Part shown: piece by piece, positions 1 to 13,500 of the stretch
Layout: every line of letters begins with the position of its first letter
How positions within the stretch are numbered: position 1 is the stretch's first letter
Assembly: GCA_037102815.1 (NCBI GenBank)
Contig: BTPP01000003.1
Coordinates: 4,154,001-4,218,000 of the forward strand
Source: Neurospora intermedia
Lineage: Eukaryota > Ascomycota > Sordariomycetes > Sordariales > Sordariaceae
Direction of reading: 5' to 3'
DNA: 64,000 nt
The notes under the pieces: model-generated
Databases searched by the model: none
The model's input: only the letters and a program-made list of their open reading frames with translations
What the model was told of the DNA's origin: nothing
Program-made: the position numbers and the translations under genes

Positions 1-276
1 CACACACGTCCATCGACAGGACGGCTGCTCAATAAAAGACAGCTTTGACTGGAACACGCCGATTTGAGCCAGCGTCGCATCACGTGCTTTGGCGTCACTT
101 GTACGTGTACAGTCGCGCGCGCTTGACGACTTTTGTGGCGCGCATGCCATCCTCAACCAAACAACCCGAAAAGCGTGTCTCTGAGGAATGAACGTCGCAT
201 CATCGGGCAGCCGGATAGCTTCATACTGCTCCGGAAACCTAAAAATGAACATCTGGCACCTCCAGCGGCCAGCATC

Positions 277-3200
277 ATGGAATTTATAAGACTTCGACTG
301 AACTGTATTGATCACTACCAAGCCACGCCAACCGGATATGATCCCCAGTTTGATCAAGATGTGCGCTTTCCGCGTTCGCGGAAGGCTGCCAAAGTCCCTG
401 TAATTCGGGTGTTCGGATCGACCGACAAGGGCCAGAAAGTCTGCGCTCATATTCATGGTGCCTTTCCCTATCTGTATGTCGAATATGACGGAAATCTAGA
501 ACCCAACAAGGGTGAGTATTTCCTTGTTTCTACACATATGGTTCGCGCATACGTTCCCTTTCTCACATAGTTTTAGCCTACGAATATATCGCAAAATTGC
601 GTGCATCCATAGATCATGCGTTAGCTATCAGCTACCGGAAAGATCCCATTCGCGATCGGCCCAAATATGTAGCACGGATTACGCTGACAAAAGGTATACC
701 CTTTTATGGCTTCCATGTGGGTTATCGCTTCTATCTCAAAATTTACCTGTTCAACCCGGTGGTCATGTCGCGTCTCGTCGATCTCCTTCAGCAAGGTGTT
801 ATTATGAGTCGGAAATTTCAGCCCTACGAGGCCCATCTGCAGTATCTCCTTCAGTTCATGGCTGATTACAACCTGTACGGCTGTAACTACCTGGATGCGG
901 CGATGGCCACCTTTCGAGCACCTGTACCGAAGCATGACAGCAACATCGAAGGCCGTGAGACTGAAAATCACTGGGATGATGCAACGATCCCGCCAGAGCT
1001 GATTACGGATGATTACAGCCTTCCCCGGGCTAGCCACTGCTCTCTTGAAGTGGACATCTGCGTCGAAGATATCCTGAATAGAAGGCAAGTCAAGGAGCGA
1101 AGGCTTCATCATGATTTTATCGAAAAGGAGCAGCCGGTGTCAAGCCAAGAAAAGCTGGTGCACAGCATGGCTGGACTCTGGACGGATGAGACAAACCGCA
1201 GGAAAAAGCGTATGGGAATAACGGACCCTGAAGTCAACCCTTTTCCTCCGGAAGTCTTGGTATCAATGTCTGCGGACCCACGTCAATCACAGGTGATGGG
1301 GTGGGTTCATGAAGCTGAGTACCGTGCTGGTATTCAACAATTGGTTGCTCAGGAACAGAACAACATAGATGGACGTCAGCAGACTTTCTCCGGCTTTGTG
1401 CAACCAGTCCCACTTGAAGAAACTATCAAGACTACTCTGGAGTCAGTGGAAGACTTATACCGAGACAACTTGAGCCAAGCTCTGCAAATCGAAGCACAAT
1501 TTTTTCACACGAATGCACAGCATCTCATCAGTATCGATGTCGACGAACCAAGCATTTTTCAGCTAATACGCGAACCACATGCAAAACAGACTCGACACGG
1601 ATACGCGGGCAGAATCTCACTGGTGGAGCCTTTGAATGGTGTTGGAGAAGGGTTTGGTGTGGGGGATTCAATGACTTATCGTATGGATGGGCGGATCCAT
1701 GTATACCAACCCAGGACTTCCATCCGTCATAAACTTTTGAAGATTGCCCAGACTTACTCTTCCAATCAACCAGCCAATACAGGTAGACAAGCCGGGGTGC
1801 TTGGTCCTGGAGAGCGACAACGAAGATCTCTCAAGCATCCCAGGCCGCCGGGAGAAGTTGATCATGGTGCACCTGCAAAACGCCAGTTGCTACAAGCTGA
1901 GGACTCAAGGGAGTTACTTCACATGAAAGCCGACCCTCCGCAAAGAGCTTTGGAAAAGGCTCCGAGAAACGCCCATGAACAAACTCAAGGTGCAGGTCAG
2001 CCGGGGCCTCAGAGGCCTCGGGAACATGACCAGAAACAGGGCCAACAGAAAATCCAGGAACAAACTCAAGATCATGATCAGGGAGGAGGCCAGAAGGAAG
2101 CTAGAGAAAATTCGACATCTACGACGCCAGCTCGGACAGTTCAGCCAATAAAACCCAATAAACAGGATCCAGCAGGAGGGGAACAATCGGTGAATAGTCT
2201 GCAGGTCGAGCCACCAAAACCTAAAACATTTCAGCCCATGAAGTCTGCTATGAAGCAGAGCTTTGCACAAGAGTCCCAAAGCCGTACGATCAACTTTCCC
2301 GTCGTCAAAGATCCACAAGATCCCAACACAAGGGCGCGACTGAGCCAAAAAAGTGGTTCGCAGAAGAACGAGGGTAACGTCATCAGAAAGCAACTTGCCT
2401 TCGACCCTCAACCCACCATTTTAGGGCCATCGGCTCAGGCGAGGCCCGGTCAGACTAAACCCAAGCTAAAATCGTCGTCCAGGCCCCTTGACACGGCCCC
2501 TGTGGCTTCGGCTCCGGCACTCTTGTGGAGTGGCTCAAGGAAAATGTTTGTCCTGAACAATAAACCTCCATCCCTAAGCGAGGTCCGCTGTACCATGCAG
2601 GTACATGGCCTACCTGATGTCATCTATCAAGACGCATATTACAGTAAGGATGAGGATGTTCCCTCCAGACCGAGAGAATATGCAGGCAGGGAATACCGAC
2701 TTGACGGTAGCTCTGTTCCTTGGCTCCCCGATTTCGACCCGACTGGCACATCTTCGGCGACATATGGCGAGAAACCAACCTCCGGTGCCGACTGGCCGAT
2801 GCTGGAGGCAATCTATGAGGCTCAACAAGAGGAATGTGCCTTGAGGGGTTGGGAAATAGCAGATCCTCCTCCTTCTTTCAAGGAAGTCAGTGATTGGTGG
2901 ACAGATAAACAAAAAGATCGCGATCCAAAACGATGCCATTCCACACCCCTAAGGACTAAAACCTACCGCTCCCAAATTGCGGGCGTGACGCCAAAAAACA
3001 AGCATGGCTTGGAACATCCCGAAAAGACAAAGTCTGAAAGCGCACAGGATCAGGCACAGTACATGAGCGCCATGAGCCTAGAGGTGCATGTTAACACCCG
3101 GGGCAAGCTAGTACCGGATCCTGAAGAAGACGAAGTGCAGTGTGTGTTTTGGTATCTGCGGTCTGAAGTAAACGCTCTCCGCGGAACTCAGACGCCGGAT

Positions 3201-6065
3201 GATACGATACGGGGCATTGTTGTTTTCTCGGAGGATGGTCTGCTTGCAGATAGAATCCGAAAGCACACATCCGTGCCGGTCGTTCATGAGACAACAGAAC
3301 TTGATATGATGGTCCGGATGGTCGAGATTGTGCGGAACCATGATCCCGATATCTTCACGGGATATGAGGTGCATGGCAGTTCATGGGGCTACCTTATTGA
3401 GCGGGCGAGGATAAAGTATGAGCTCGACCTCTGTGATGAGTTCTCACGCATGAAGTCTCAGTCAAATGGGCGCATCGGTAAGGATGCGGATCGCTGGGGC
3501 TTCAATACGACATCCTCGATTCGAATTACAGGACGGCACATGATCAACATTTGGAGAGCCATGAGAGGCGAACTCAATCTTCTGCAGTATACCATGGAGA
3601 ATGTTGTTTGGCATCTGCTACACCGTCGGATTCCTCATTACAGCTGGAAGACTTTATCGGATTGGTATCTGAGCGATCGACCGAAGGATCTGGATAAAGT
3701 TCTCCGATACTACCTGACGAGAACGCGACTTGATATTGAAATCCTGGAAAAGAACGAGCTCATTCCTAGGACAAGCGAGCAAGCAAGACTGCTTGGTGTT
3801 GACTTTTTTTCTGTCTTCTCCAGAGGATCGCAGTTCAAGGTAGAGTCCATCATGTTCAGGATAGCCAAACCCGAGAACTTCCTTCTCCCTTCTCCAAGCA
3901 GGAAGCAAGTCGGTGCACAAAACGCTCTGGAGTGTCTACCCTTAGTGATGGAACCGCAGAGTGCATTCTACAGCAGTCCTTTGCTTGTTCTTGACTTTCA
4001 GAGTCTGTATCCCAGTGTCATGATCGCCTACAACTACTGCTACTCGACCTTCCTTGGGCGTATCGTCAGCTGGCGAGGTAGAAACAAAATGGGTTTCATG
4101 GACTACAAGAGGCAAGAGGGGCTTCTGAGTCTACTCAAAGATTACATCAACATCGCTCCAAACGGTATGATGTATGTAAAGCCTCATATTCGCAAGTCAC
4201 TTCTTGCAAAGATGCTTACCGAGATTCTCGAAACTCGTATCATGGTCAAGTCCGGTATGAAGCAAGACAAGGATGATAAGGCGATTCAGCAACTGCTGAA
4301 TAACCGGCAGCTGGCGCTGAAGCTCCTCGCCAACGTCACCTACGGTTACACATCGGCCTCGTTCTCAGGGCGTATGCCTTGCTCCGAGATTGCCGACAGC
4401 ATCGTCCAAACCGGTCGCGAAACCCTTGAGCGGGCCATAGCCTTCATCCATAGCGTCCAAAAGTGGGACGCCGAGGTTGTCTACGGCGACACCGACAGTC
4501 TTTTCGTCTCTCTCAAGGGCCGCACCCGCGAACAGGCCTTTGAGATCGGCCAAGAGATCGCCGACGCTGTCACCAAGTTGAATCCGCGGCCCGTCAAGCT
4601 CAAGTTCGAAAAGGTCTACCACCCATGCATACTCCTCGCCAAAAAGCGCTACGTCGGCTACAAGTACGAGAGTCGGGACCAGACCGTGCCCGTGTTCGAC
4701 GCCAAGGGCATCGAAACAGTCCGGCGCGACGGCACACCTGCCGAGCAACGGATCGAGGAGAAGGCGCTCAAAATCCTCTTTGAGACTGCCGATCTCAGCC
4801 AGGTCAAGAGTTACTTCCAGGAGCAGTGCCACAAGATCATGCGCGGCGCCGTGTCCGTGCAGGACTTTTGCTTCGCGCGCGAAGTCAAGCTGGGCACGTA
4901 CAGCACGTCCGGCCGCGGCGGCCCGGCTCCCGCTGGCGCGCTGATTGCCACCAAAAAGATGAAGGAGGACGCGCGGGCGGAGCCGCAATATGGCGAACGG
5001 GTGCCATATGTGGTGATGGCCGGCGCGCCGGGGATGAGGCTGGTGGACCGGTGCGTGGAACCGGAGGAGCTGCTGAATAACGCGCATGCTACGTTGGATG
5101 CGGACTACTACATCAACAAGAACATCATTCCGCCGCTAGAGAGGATCTTCAACTTGGTCGGCGCGAACGTGAGGACTTGGTATGAGGAGATGCCCAAGGT
5201 TCAAGTCCTGCGAAAGGTGGCGGAGGATGAAGACGCTGCTGACGATGCTTCCAAAGGCCCACTACTGGGACTGCTAGGGGCGTCACCAAGCAAAAAGGGT
5301 ACGGCAGCGGCAGAAGCAGCTGCAGCTGCAGCAGCGGCAGCACTAGAGATGGAAGATATGTTGGGAGAAGACGACGAGCTCCTCCCCCCTGACGTCGCAG
5401 CAGCCCAAGCCCAAGCGCGCAAGACCCTCGAAGCCTTCCTCAATACCACCATCTGCACAGCCTGCGGCGTCAAAATCAAGCGGCCGCTCGGGGTAGGGCT
5501 TGCGCGCGAGCTGGGCATGCTTGAGGAGGGCGAGGGCGCCGTGGACCGAGGCCTGCCGCTCTGTCGCCGGTGCGCTTCGGATCCACCCACCCTTATGGTC
5601 GACATGCAGGCCAAGGTCAGCAGCGCCGAGAAAAGCTACGTGGAGATTATGAAGGTGTGTCAGAGCTGTGCGGGCTTTGCGTTATCCGAGGAGGTGCCCT
5701 GCGATAGCAAGGATTGCCCTGTCTTTTACTCAAGGGTGAAGCAGAGGACGAAGGTAACGGCGGTAAAGAGGGTGATGGAGCCGTTGATCAAGTTGTTTGG
5801 AGAGATGGAATTGGGTAAGGCGAGTAGTGAGGATGAGGGTGGAGGCGAGGAGGGTAATTGGGAGCTGGAAGGGAGAGGTGAGGTGGTTGACGAAAGTGGT
5901 GTAGAAATGCAAGAAGACTCAGGAGTAAGGTATGAGGAGGAGAAAGTGAAATTCGAAACCATTGTCAAGGGCAAGGTTAGAGCCATGAGTGAGGAGTTGG
6001 CGGAGAGGAAAGAGATTTTTGACAACAGTTACAAGAGCCTGAAGGCATCATCGTTGGAATGGTAG
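277..6065 (+). CDS. upr-1: DNA polymerase zeta catalytic subunit (REV3)
   Basis: Catalytic subunit of the B-family translesion polymerase that extends past DNA lesions in the nucleus and causes damage-induced mutation. Two exons, 277-511 and 577-6065, give 1907 residues. An acceptor at 570 would add two in-frame residues. The start at 277 is the first in-frame ATG and opens with the typical REV3 N-terminus (MEFIRLRLNCIDHYQ). Polymerase motif A (DFQSLYPS, near residue 1220), motif B (near 1330) and motif C (YGDTDS, residues 1381-1386) are intact. Two C-terminal cysteine clusters follow (CTACG...CRRC near 1704; CQSC...CDSKDC near 1773), the zinc and Fe-S sites that bind accessory subunits. Residues about 420-740 are low-complexity linker, and a poly-Ala tract lies at 5300-5345. 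In N. crassa the REV3 homologue is upr-1, linked to mat, which fits the position here. Confidence 0.95.
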
Positions 6066-9000
6066 TCAAGCCTAGCGTGCTTGTTTGGGTCAAGGGGATT
6101 ATATAAAAACTTGTTTTGTCCATTCTTACACTGTTGTTGGATATTCCACTTACTCCGTCAACCACCGGTGGCTTGATGGCTCATAAAGTCGAATCGGTCG
6201 AAACGTTGTATAGTTGGGCCTGGACATCATCTGACCTTCATGCTACGAGGCACATGAATCTCAGAAACTCCCATTCCTAGTTTATTGCGAGCCATTCACG
6301 TCTTTGAGCAAGGACTGCGGAGAGACAACACACCCACGACTTTTGAACTTCCTCTATTCTTTTTGTTTCGCTTTCCTTTTCAAATATATTTTTGGTCCTT
6401 ACCTTTCTCTTCTTCATATTCTCTTTCTTGGAAATGGTCCCACTTCACCATGGAAATGATGTCTGGTCATGGCTTTCCCCGGGAGAGTGTTTGGTGTCCG
6501 GTTTGTTTACTCGGGGTTTGGTTGATTAAGTTGTTGCCAATATGAAAGGATACGACCTCCGGTAAACCTTCATTTACAAGTTCTATGACCGTCATCCACG
6601 GCGTTCATCATCCCAAGAGACTAATTATATAAAGGCTTGGCACATGGTATTGCCGCACATGGATCCCTTGACTGCGCTCTTCCAGGCTTGATCGGGAAAT
6701 CTGGGAAATCCGCGGATGCGTGGTTTCAGAAAGGTTCTAGCCGAGGTGTTGAATACTCCAAGCCATAGCTGGGTAGGGTAGGGTATCATATAGAAAGGGT
6801 ATAAAGATGGTTCGGCATGCTATTGGTCCCGTTCCTGTCGGACGGTATGAGTGTTATTCATTGCCGCTCCGATGGAAGAAGGTGAACAGTGATGAGGTGT
6901 CCATAAGAGGAGCCGATATGAAAAGCCTTACCACAGAAACACGCGCCCAGCACATGGGATACAGGGATATATACATCAACCCAGTTTCGTTTGTTAGCGC
7001 GGGACTTCGTTACGCACTCTTCGTAGCTCTGTCGCAGGAACCGCGTTAACAAACAAACCAGGCCTGAGATATATAAAGACACGGGATCCTGGCCGTTGCT
7101 GGCAGCAGGTCGCTCGATGACGGACGGCGGGCCGGCGCCATTTCTTATGCAGGTACCATTACCATCCATCTCGGATGGTTCCGGCTCGGTGGTGTTGGCG
7201 AGATGGAGATGATGAGGCATAACAGGGGAACATTAAACCATCTCTCTCATCAAACGGTTGTGGATACTGTACCTTCTTAAACAGGGTCCTTTTGCGAGAA
7301 ACCAGCAGGTTCGTGTACACCAACTTCTTTTCCTTCACAGGTTGTGGCGATGGTTTAGGGGACTCCCCAAGTGTGGATCCCAGTTAAGTTGACGAGTGGA
7401 TGTACCTAAATAGGGGTTGCCAGGCGAGCGCCAGGTCAGCAGACCTTGCTCGCTGTTTTGCCATCTAAATCATTGTGTACTGTAGAAAGTGTTGGTGATG
7501 TCCATCCCGCCGTTGTAACAATGAACGTTGGGGATCAGAAAAAAGACAAGAAAGAAGATGAGGAAAGCAGTGCAAAGAAATGCAACGGGTTGGTGTTAGC
7601 TTGATGTTTTTTTTCTTCTTTGTGATAATGCTCAAGTGCCTACGGGTTCTCACTTTGCCTCTTTCTTTCTTTCCTTTTGGCCCCAAGAGTCTGAGTTGAT
7701 GATGAGCTATTCGTGTTGGCTTGTTGTGACGAGCAGGGTGTCCGCCTTTGGTCAAGTCACAATAAAGCCCATACTATAGCAGCGTTCGTTACGTCACACG
7801 CATGTCGTGGAAGGACCGCGGTCTTCGTTGACAAAGATCCCATCGAGTCGATGATAAGATGATCTGGCGAATTGGTTCCCTGAGGTGGTGGAAGGTCGCA
7901 ATAACCCCACGAAATGTGAGGCGGTGTATTGTAGGACAGAAACATCAACCAGAATATCTACCTAGTGCACAGGTGAATATTCTGTAGAGTATGTAGGGAA
8001 GCGATTAGCGAGCTGCACCGCGCACATCGTTTGGCTCGTTCCCCTGCATTCGCGCCTTGGGAAAGGAGACGCAGCTACGGCACTGGTCCGAGAGGTCGGG
8101 TGTCAAGTTCAGTTCCCCAAGCTGGTTAGAAAGGGAGGGAGGACTGCCGTGGTAGCCTCGTGCGAGACGAACGGCGACAAGCCGTGATTTGACGCGGGGA
8201 TGAAACCCCCCAAACCCGGAGAGAGCTGACGGTGCAGTAGTGTAGTATGTATAGCGTCCAGCAGCAACCTCAATTCGTGCTCGTGAGATGTTTCCGGTGT
8301 TGCACTCCGAGACTCCCACCGGCGACGGACTGCTGTGGTCGTCCCTCCCTCATTTCCATTATTTCCGGCTCTTTGACTTCTTAGTGGTTAATCCTCTCCC
8401 CCCTCTCATTCCTGGCCGATCTGCGGCATAGTAGTGTGTACCTCTACATAGCACTCCTTCCTGGCCTTCCATGCCCGCTGGCTGATCAGTGCATGAGCCA
8501 ATGTGGTGTCGAGAGGTGGAGATCGTGGATTTTGTGAGAATTGGCATGACTGCCCGCCGTTCCACTGGCCCTGGACAAACTGCTTTCCATTTGGTCTCAC
8601 GCGGAATCACGGTCGACAGTCGGTGCCACAACCTTAGCACTGACTGGCACCTGCAGTGCCCGGTGAGAGCGTCTCCCTGGGAGCTGGCTGTCAGGAGACA
8701 ACTGAACTGCACTGCAGTGACGGAACTTAAAGTACTGTAGGTACCTAGGTACCTCTGTGTAAACAAAACTGTACATGGCACTGTGCATCTATTGGACAAG
8801 TGGGCCCTACAGTTATTCAAGGACTCCGCCAGTCGCGCGATCCAACCTGACCAGTGTGGAAAGGGAAGTGGATTGGAAGCCCAGTGGAAGTGGAAGCCGC
8901 CAGGCACACTGCAGCGCCATTCAGCGATCAGGCCCAGGCACACAGGCACGCCCCGACGACAGGGCAGGCGCAGGCACTGCACCACGGCAGCGGGCTCTCC

Positions 9001-10529
9001 CCCGTTTCCACCCCCCTCCCCCCCCTTCCATCTTGTCGACTCGGACTTCCCTTGCACCACAAACCTAACTGTTGAACTGCGAGTTCGTCCCGTCCTTCGC
9101 ATCATTTGAGTTACGACCACCAGTGAGGGCCTCTGTGACAGCCAGCAAGCCGAACAGTCTTGCGCGCTGCTGGGTCCAATTTCCCTCTTTTTTTTTCCCT
9201 TTTCATTGTCTCCATCTCCTATCATATCTCTTCCGTCTCCGCTCCGACGGGATTTCCGTCTCAAGGGGCTTCTCTCCATCTTACCTAATTAAACCGTCCG
9301 GCTGCCGACCGTGTCGGTGGAGGGCTGCAAACTCCAACTCGCCCGACCGCGCCCCGACCGATTCTCTCCGCCAGAGCCAGGCCAATCCCCGGCCATCACA
9401 CCGTGTTCGTGCTTAGTTTGGACGCCAAAAAGCAAAAAACATAATCGTAAAGGAGGAAAAGAGCGCGCGCGTGCGTGGCAAAGGGACGAGGCGGATACAG
9501 CGCAAGCGCAAGATATACACTGCAAGGTGCGCAACCGCAGCACTCCAACAGCCCAGTCGATCATCACACACTCCAATTCCTCCCACAGTCCACACTCCCT
9601 TCGCTTGCTTCCCTTTGCATTTGCACTACCGTGAGTGGGCGTACGCACATGTGCATAGTTGGCCGGTAGAGCTGTCTAGAGGCAAGGCACTACGTGTTGC
9701 GCAGTGCTGTGCACAGGTCGCTGCTGCACCTGGTGTCAGCTCTCCATCAAGTGTCGTCGTGCAGGCGTGGATCGATGTGTGATTTGCTAGCCTCGGCGTG
9801 TCAAATTCAATCGTTGCTCGCTTCCACTTCGTCCCCCTCCTTCATCACTCCCAATCCCAAGCAAGCAGGCAGCGTGCGACCGGCCGAGATATCCTATTTG
9901 CGGACAGCATTGTTGACGCAGTTGGGCCAAGTCAGCTCTCTCAGGTTACCAACCGACCAACATCCAATTTTCCGCTGGGATCCATCGAACGGCATTCATG
10001 CTGCTGTATCAAAGGGGACAACTTCAATATCCGATACAACCACATCCCTCCCTCCCCCAGGACGTTCGAGGTCCCTACTTGCACCTGTCGCGTGAATCCC
10101 AACCGACCGAGACCGACCATCCGGACATCAACCAAACTTTATTGCTCCGATCTTTTCAACACCTTACCGGCTCGCCATAACATTTGTTTGTGCTTGCCGC
10201 CCGACTTACTGCTATCCGATATTTCCTAATCAACCTCTTTTTTGTCACTCCTTACTGTTGTCCGTCTTTTCGGCGCCGTCACTCTTTACTGTTGTTTCTT
10301 TCCCCCTTGTTTCTTTACAACCAGAGCCGACTGTTCTTTAATAGCATTCCGCAGGCAGCCGGGTCTGCCTTTCCTACTCCGAATCACATCAGTACGAGTA
10401 TTGGGCTGCCGACATCCTAGGAAAGACTGCATCCAGTGCATTTCGGATACGATACAAAACGAAAGTCGAACCGCCCTTGCGGTTGGGATACTGCATCCCA
10501 TCAAGAAGTAATTGAGGCCTGCCTGTACG
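6066..10529. other. Gene-free 4.5 kb interval upstream of the apsA-like gene
   Basis: No reading frame here has a recognisable domain, and none joins others across plausible splice sites. The proximal part (about 9.0-10.5 kb) is rich in CT and CAA/CCA stretches, like promoters and leaders of fungal genes, and probably holds the promoter and long 5' UTR of the next gene. A TAGGTACCTAGGTACCTC motif sits at 8738-8755. The longest open frame is 306 codons on the minus strand (8359-9279); it looks like a chance frame. I see no RNA gene or transposon ends. Confidence 0.6.
8738..8755. repeat. TACCTAGGTA-type palindromic intergenic motif
   Basis: The 18 bases read TAGGTACCTAGGTACCTC, made of overlapping palindromes GGTACC and CCTAGG. 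The same word family recurs in other intergenic parts of the window, strongest at 21886-22042 and also near 48283 and 60361. Its function is unknown. Confidence 0.6.
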
Positions 10530-13500
10530 ATGGCTTCGAGAAGAATGGCCAACTCTTTGGCACCCGACGACCATGTCGCGGTCGTGACCGCCAGCGACCT
10601 GCACGATCCCTTTCTGAGCCCACCGGGACAAAACAACTCGCGACATTCCACTTTCGACTCCCAACTCTTCTCGCTCGACCATGGGGCCTCTGCCGAGCAA
10701 GTCAAACGAGCTCTCAAGGCTCACCTTCAAGATACGGAGCGAAGAATGGAGGAGGCTGGCAAACTGGGCACCGCCTTGGTACAACAGCAACGAGAACTTG
10801 CCGAGCGACTACGAGAGGTGGAACAGCTACAATCCGAAACCGAGATAGACCCCGATTTGCGCCAGAAACTGGCTGAGATTGAAAGGGAGTACAACGAGGT
10901 TGCCAGAGAAAGCGCGCGTGCTTTCCTGCCCAAACAGCGAGTTCCCAGTAATGACCCGGCTCAGGCTTCTCCATCTCTCTTCTCACCAGAAGAGAGGGGC
11001 TCAAGGGTAAAGAGACCTTTTTCTTGTAGGTTGTAACTTAGGCTAATGGTTTGTAGCATCGCTCTGCCAGCCCGTCCAAATTCGAGAGTCTCGCCTCGTC
11101 GTCTCCTTCTAAGCTCAGTATGCCGAATCGGAGATCACGCAATCAGCCCGCGAACCGCATCCACGATATCGAATTTGCTGCCGAAATTAGCACATCGTTG
11201 ATTGCTCAGGTCCGGAACCTGCAAGCTCTGCTTGCCGAAAAGGAAGGAGAGCTCAAGAATCTCAAAGTCGAGAGATCTCGGTTAGAACTTGAGGCAGAAG
11301 GCCTTCAACAACGCATGCGGGCTTTGGATGAAAGTGAGAGCCGATATAAGGATGAAAACTGGAATCTTGAGACGCAGATCCACGAACTTTTGGCTGCACA
11401 ACGAGAGGGCGCGGATCGCGAGAAAAAACTTCAACAAACGCTCAACATCGTCCAAGCCGAAAAGAACTCGACTCAGCGAGAGCTTGAGGAGCTCAAGCAT
11501 AATCAATCCAAACAAGATGAGAAGCATGCTGCCACCATCAAGAGCCTCGAAATTGAGCTGGGCACCAGCCGAAGAAACGCTGCTCTAGCAGAGAGTGAGC
11601 GCTTGGCGCTGCAAAAGAAGGTCGACGAGTTGACTCAACAAAACCAAGAGCTTGCAAGGGCATTCGCCCAAGAGCGTGGACGAGCACTTGAGCGCGAATC
11701 TCGTCATGGCAGCAGCGACGACGACTATCAGATGGCGGTTGATAGCGGCACACCAGAGCATTCACCACCACCGTCGCCGGTTAAATTAACCCCCAGACAC
11801 TCTGGACTCGAGTCTGAAACCTTGAAGACCTCTCTCGCCCATGCCCATCGCACAATTCAGACCCTCAGGACCAACATTCATCGCGAGAAAACCGAGAAGC
11901 TCGAACTGAAGCGCATGCTTCAGGATGCCCGTGATGAGGTTGAGAAGCTGAGGACCGGACCTGATGGCCCACCTCACGGTCGCAAGAATCGCAAAATGGA
12001 GTCCAGAGAATTTAAGAAGCCGAGATTGGGCCAGCTGGGCCTTAACCGCTCGACCAAGACCGAGGTATTGCCCGTTGCGCCCCCTAGCCCAGAGGATCCG
12101 GAGTGGGAAGACCAGAGTGAAGCTCCATCCCCTCGTACTGTGGCAACCACCGGCCCGAACTTGCGTCCCGTTCGCAGCTTCATCCCTATTGCGGAATCTA
12201 GTAGCGACCATTTCGAAACAGCGAACGAAACTAGCGATGCGGCCTTCGAGACCGCAGCAGAGCGTGCCACAGAAACAGAAGATTTCCAGACCGGGGCCGA
12301 GGAATTCTCGGATGATGACTCCGACGCGCAAACAGAGACTGAAGCTTCCACTGGTGCTGGCCGCCTCAAGCGCCCTTCAATGATGCCTTTGGATGATCCA
12401 ATCCACCGGTACTCCTTTGACAGTACCGCTTCGACGTCAGCAGACGATGAATATCCCGCTTCCAATGACCCTCGGATGATGACTCCATCAGCCCAGCCAG
12501 CCCAGAGGTTGCGGAGAGGCATCAGCCGTGCTACTCTTGCTTCCAACAGACGGTCACGACAGCATAGTGTCGACCCAGGCATGCATAGCAGCCCTGGAAG
12601 CTTCTTCAACAACACATCCGAGTCTCCGCAACAAGGTCAAAGCTTGTTTGCCGAGCTCAATGAGTTTGGTAGCGATGATGAATCATCCGTGGGCGCCGCT
12701 ACGCCAGGTCGGAGAAGCATCCGGTCCGTTGCTAGCCAGAACCGCCCAGTTACGCCGCCCCCCCGAGTCCCACGCCTGCCAAGGGCAGTGATGGTTGATA
12801 GCGGAATGGTGACCGACCCAGTTGATTTTAGATCTTTGGTCAACACCCCCGGTACACCTTCATCGACGGTGTCCGCTCAAGAAGGTGATAGAACTGCCAC
12901 CGATATCAAGCGACCTATCTCCATGGAATCGGTCGTTGGACCTAACGGGTCACCCGCTTCCACTCGAATGCTCGGGGACGAGCAGGGACGGGCTGTTTTC
13001 GCACAGCCCGTACCGGCCGTATCCTATAGCGATGCCGGCGTGCAACACGACATTCAAACCACTGCTGTGCAGTCGCTAAGCATTTCTGTTGTTCAATCCG
13101 AGGACATTGAGCCAACGCCTGTAGTACTGAATGTGACCTCGATCGTTTCGACAAACATCGAGCCTGTCTCGGACCCTGTTCCTGAACTGGCACCGCTTAC
13201 AGTGTCAACTCTCGTTTCAGAGGATGTTGAACCCGTACAGGAGCCAGAGCCTGAACCAGTTCCCCTTGGTCTTTCAGGCCTCGTTACCGAGGATATTGTA
13301 CCTGTTTCGGAACCCGAACCTGAGCCAGTACCCCTCATCTTGTCCAAGCTCGTTTGTGAGGACGTCGAACCAGTCTTAGAACCTGTGCCAGAACCAGCAC
13401 CGCTCACCTTCTCGCAATGTGTTTCTGAACACATTGAACCTGTTCTGGAACCTGTTCCCGAACCAGCGCCTCTGACTGTCGCATCTTTCATTTCCGAGCA

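Noticed and set aside
4365-5087. 240-codon minus-strand frame
   Set aside because: Antisense to the polymerase domain of upr-1, where codon bias is strong; no domain.
6993-7007. GTTAGCGCGGGACTT shared with 30706-30720
   Set aside because: A 15-base match is expected by chance a few times in a 64 kb window, and the flanks do not align.
8359-9279. 306-codon minus-strand frame in the apsA upstream region
   Set aside because: Cys/Arg/Ser-rich mixture with no recognisable domain, splice partner or conserved block. I judge it to be chance, but a cross-species comparison would settle it.
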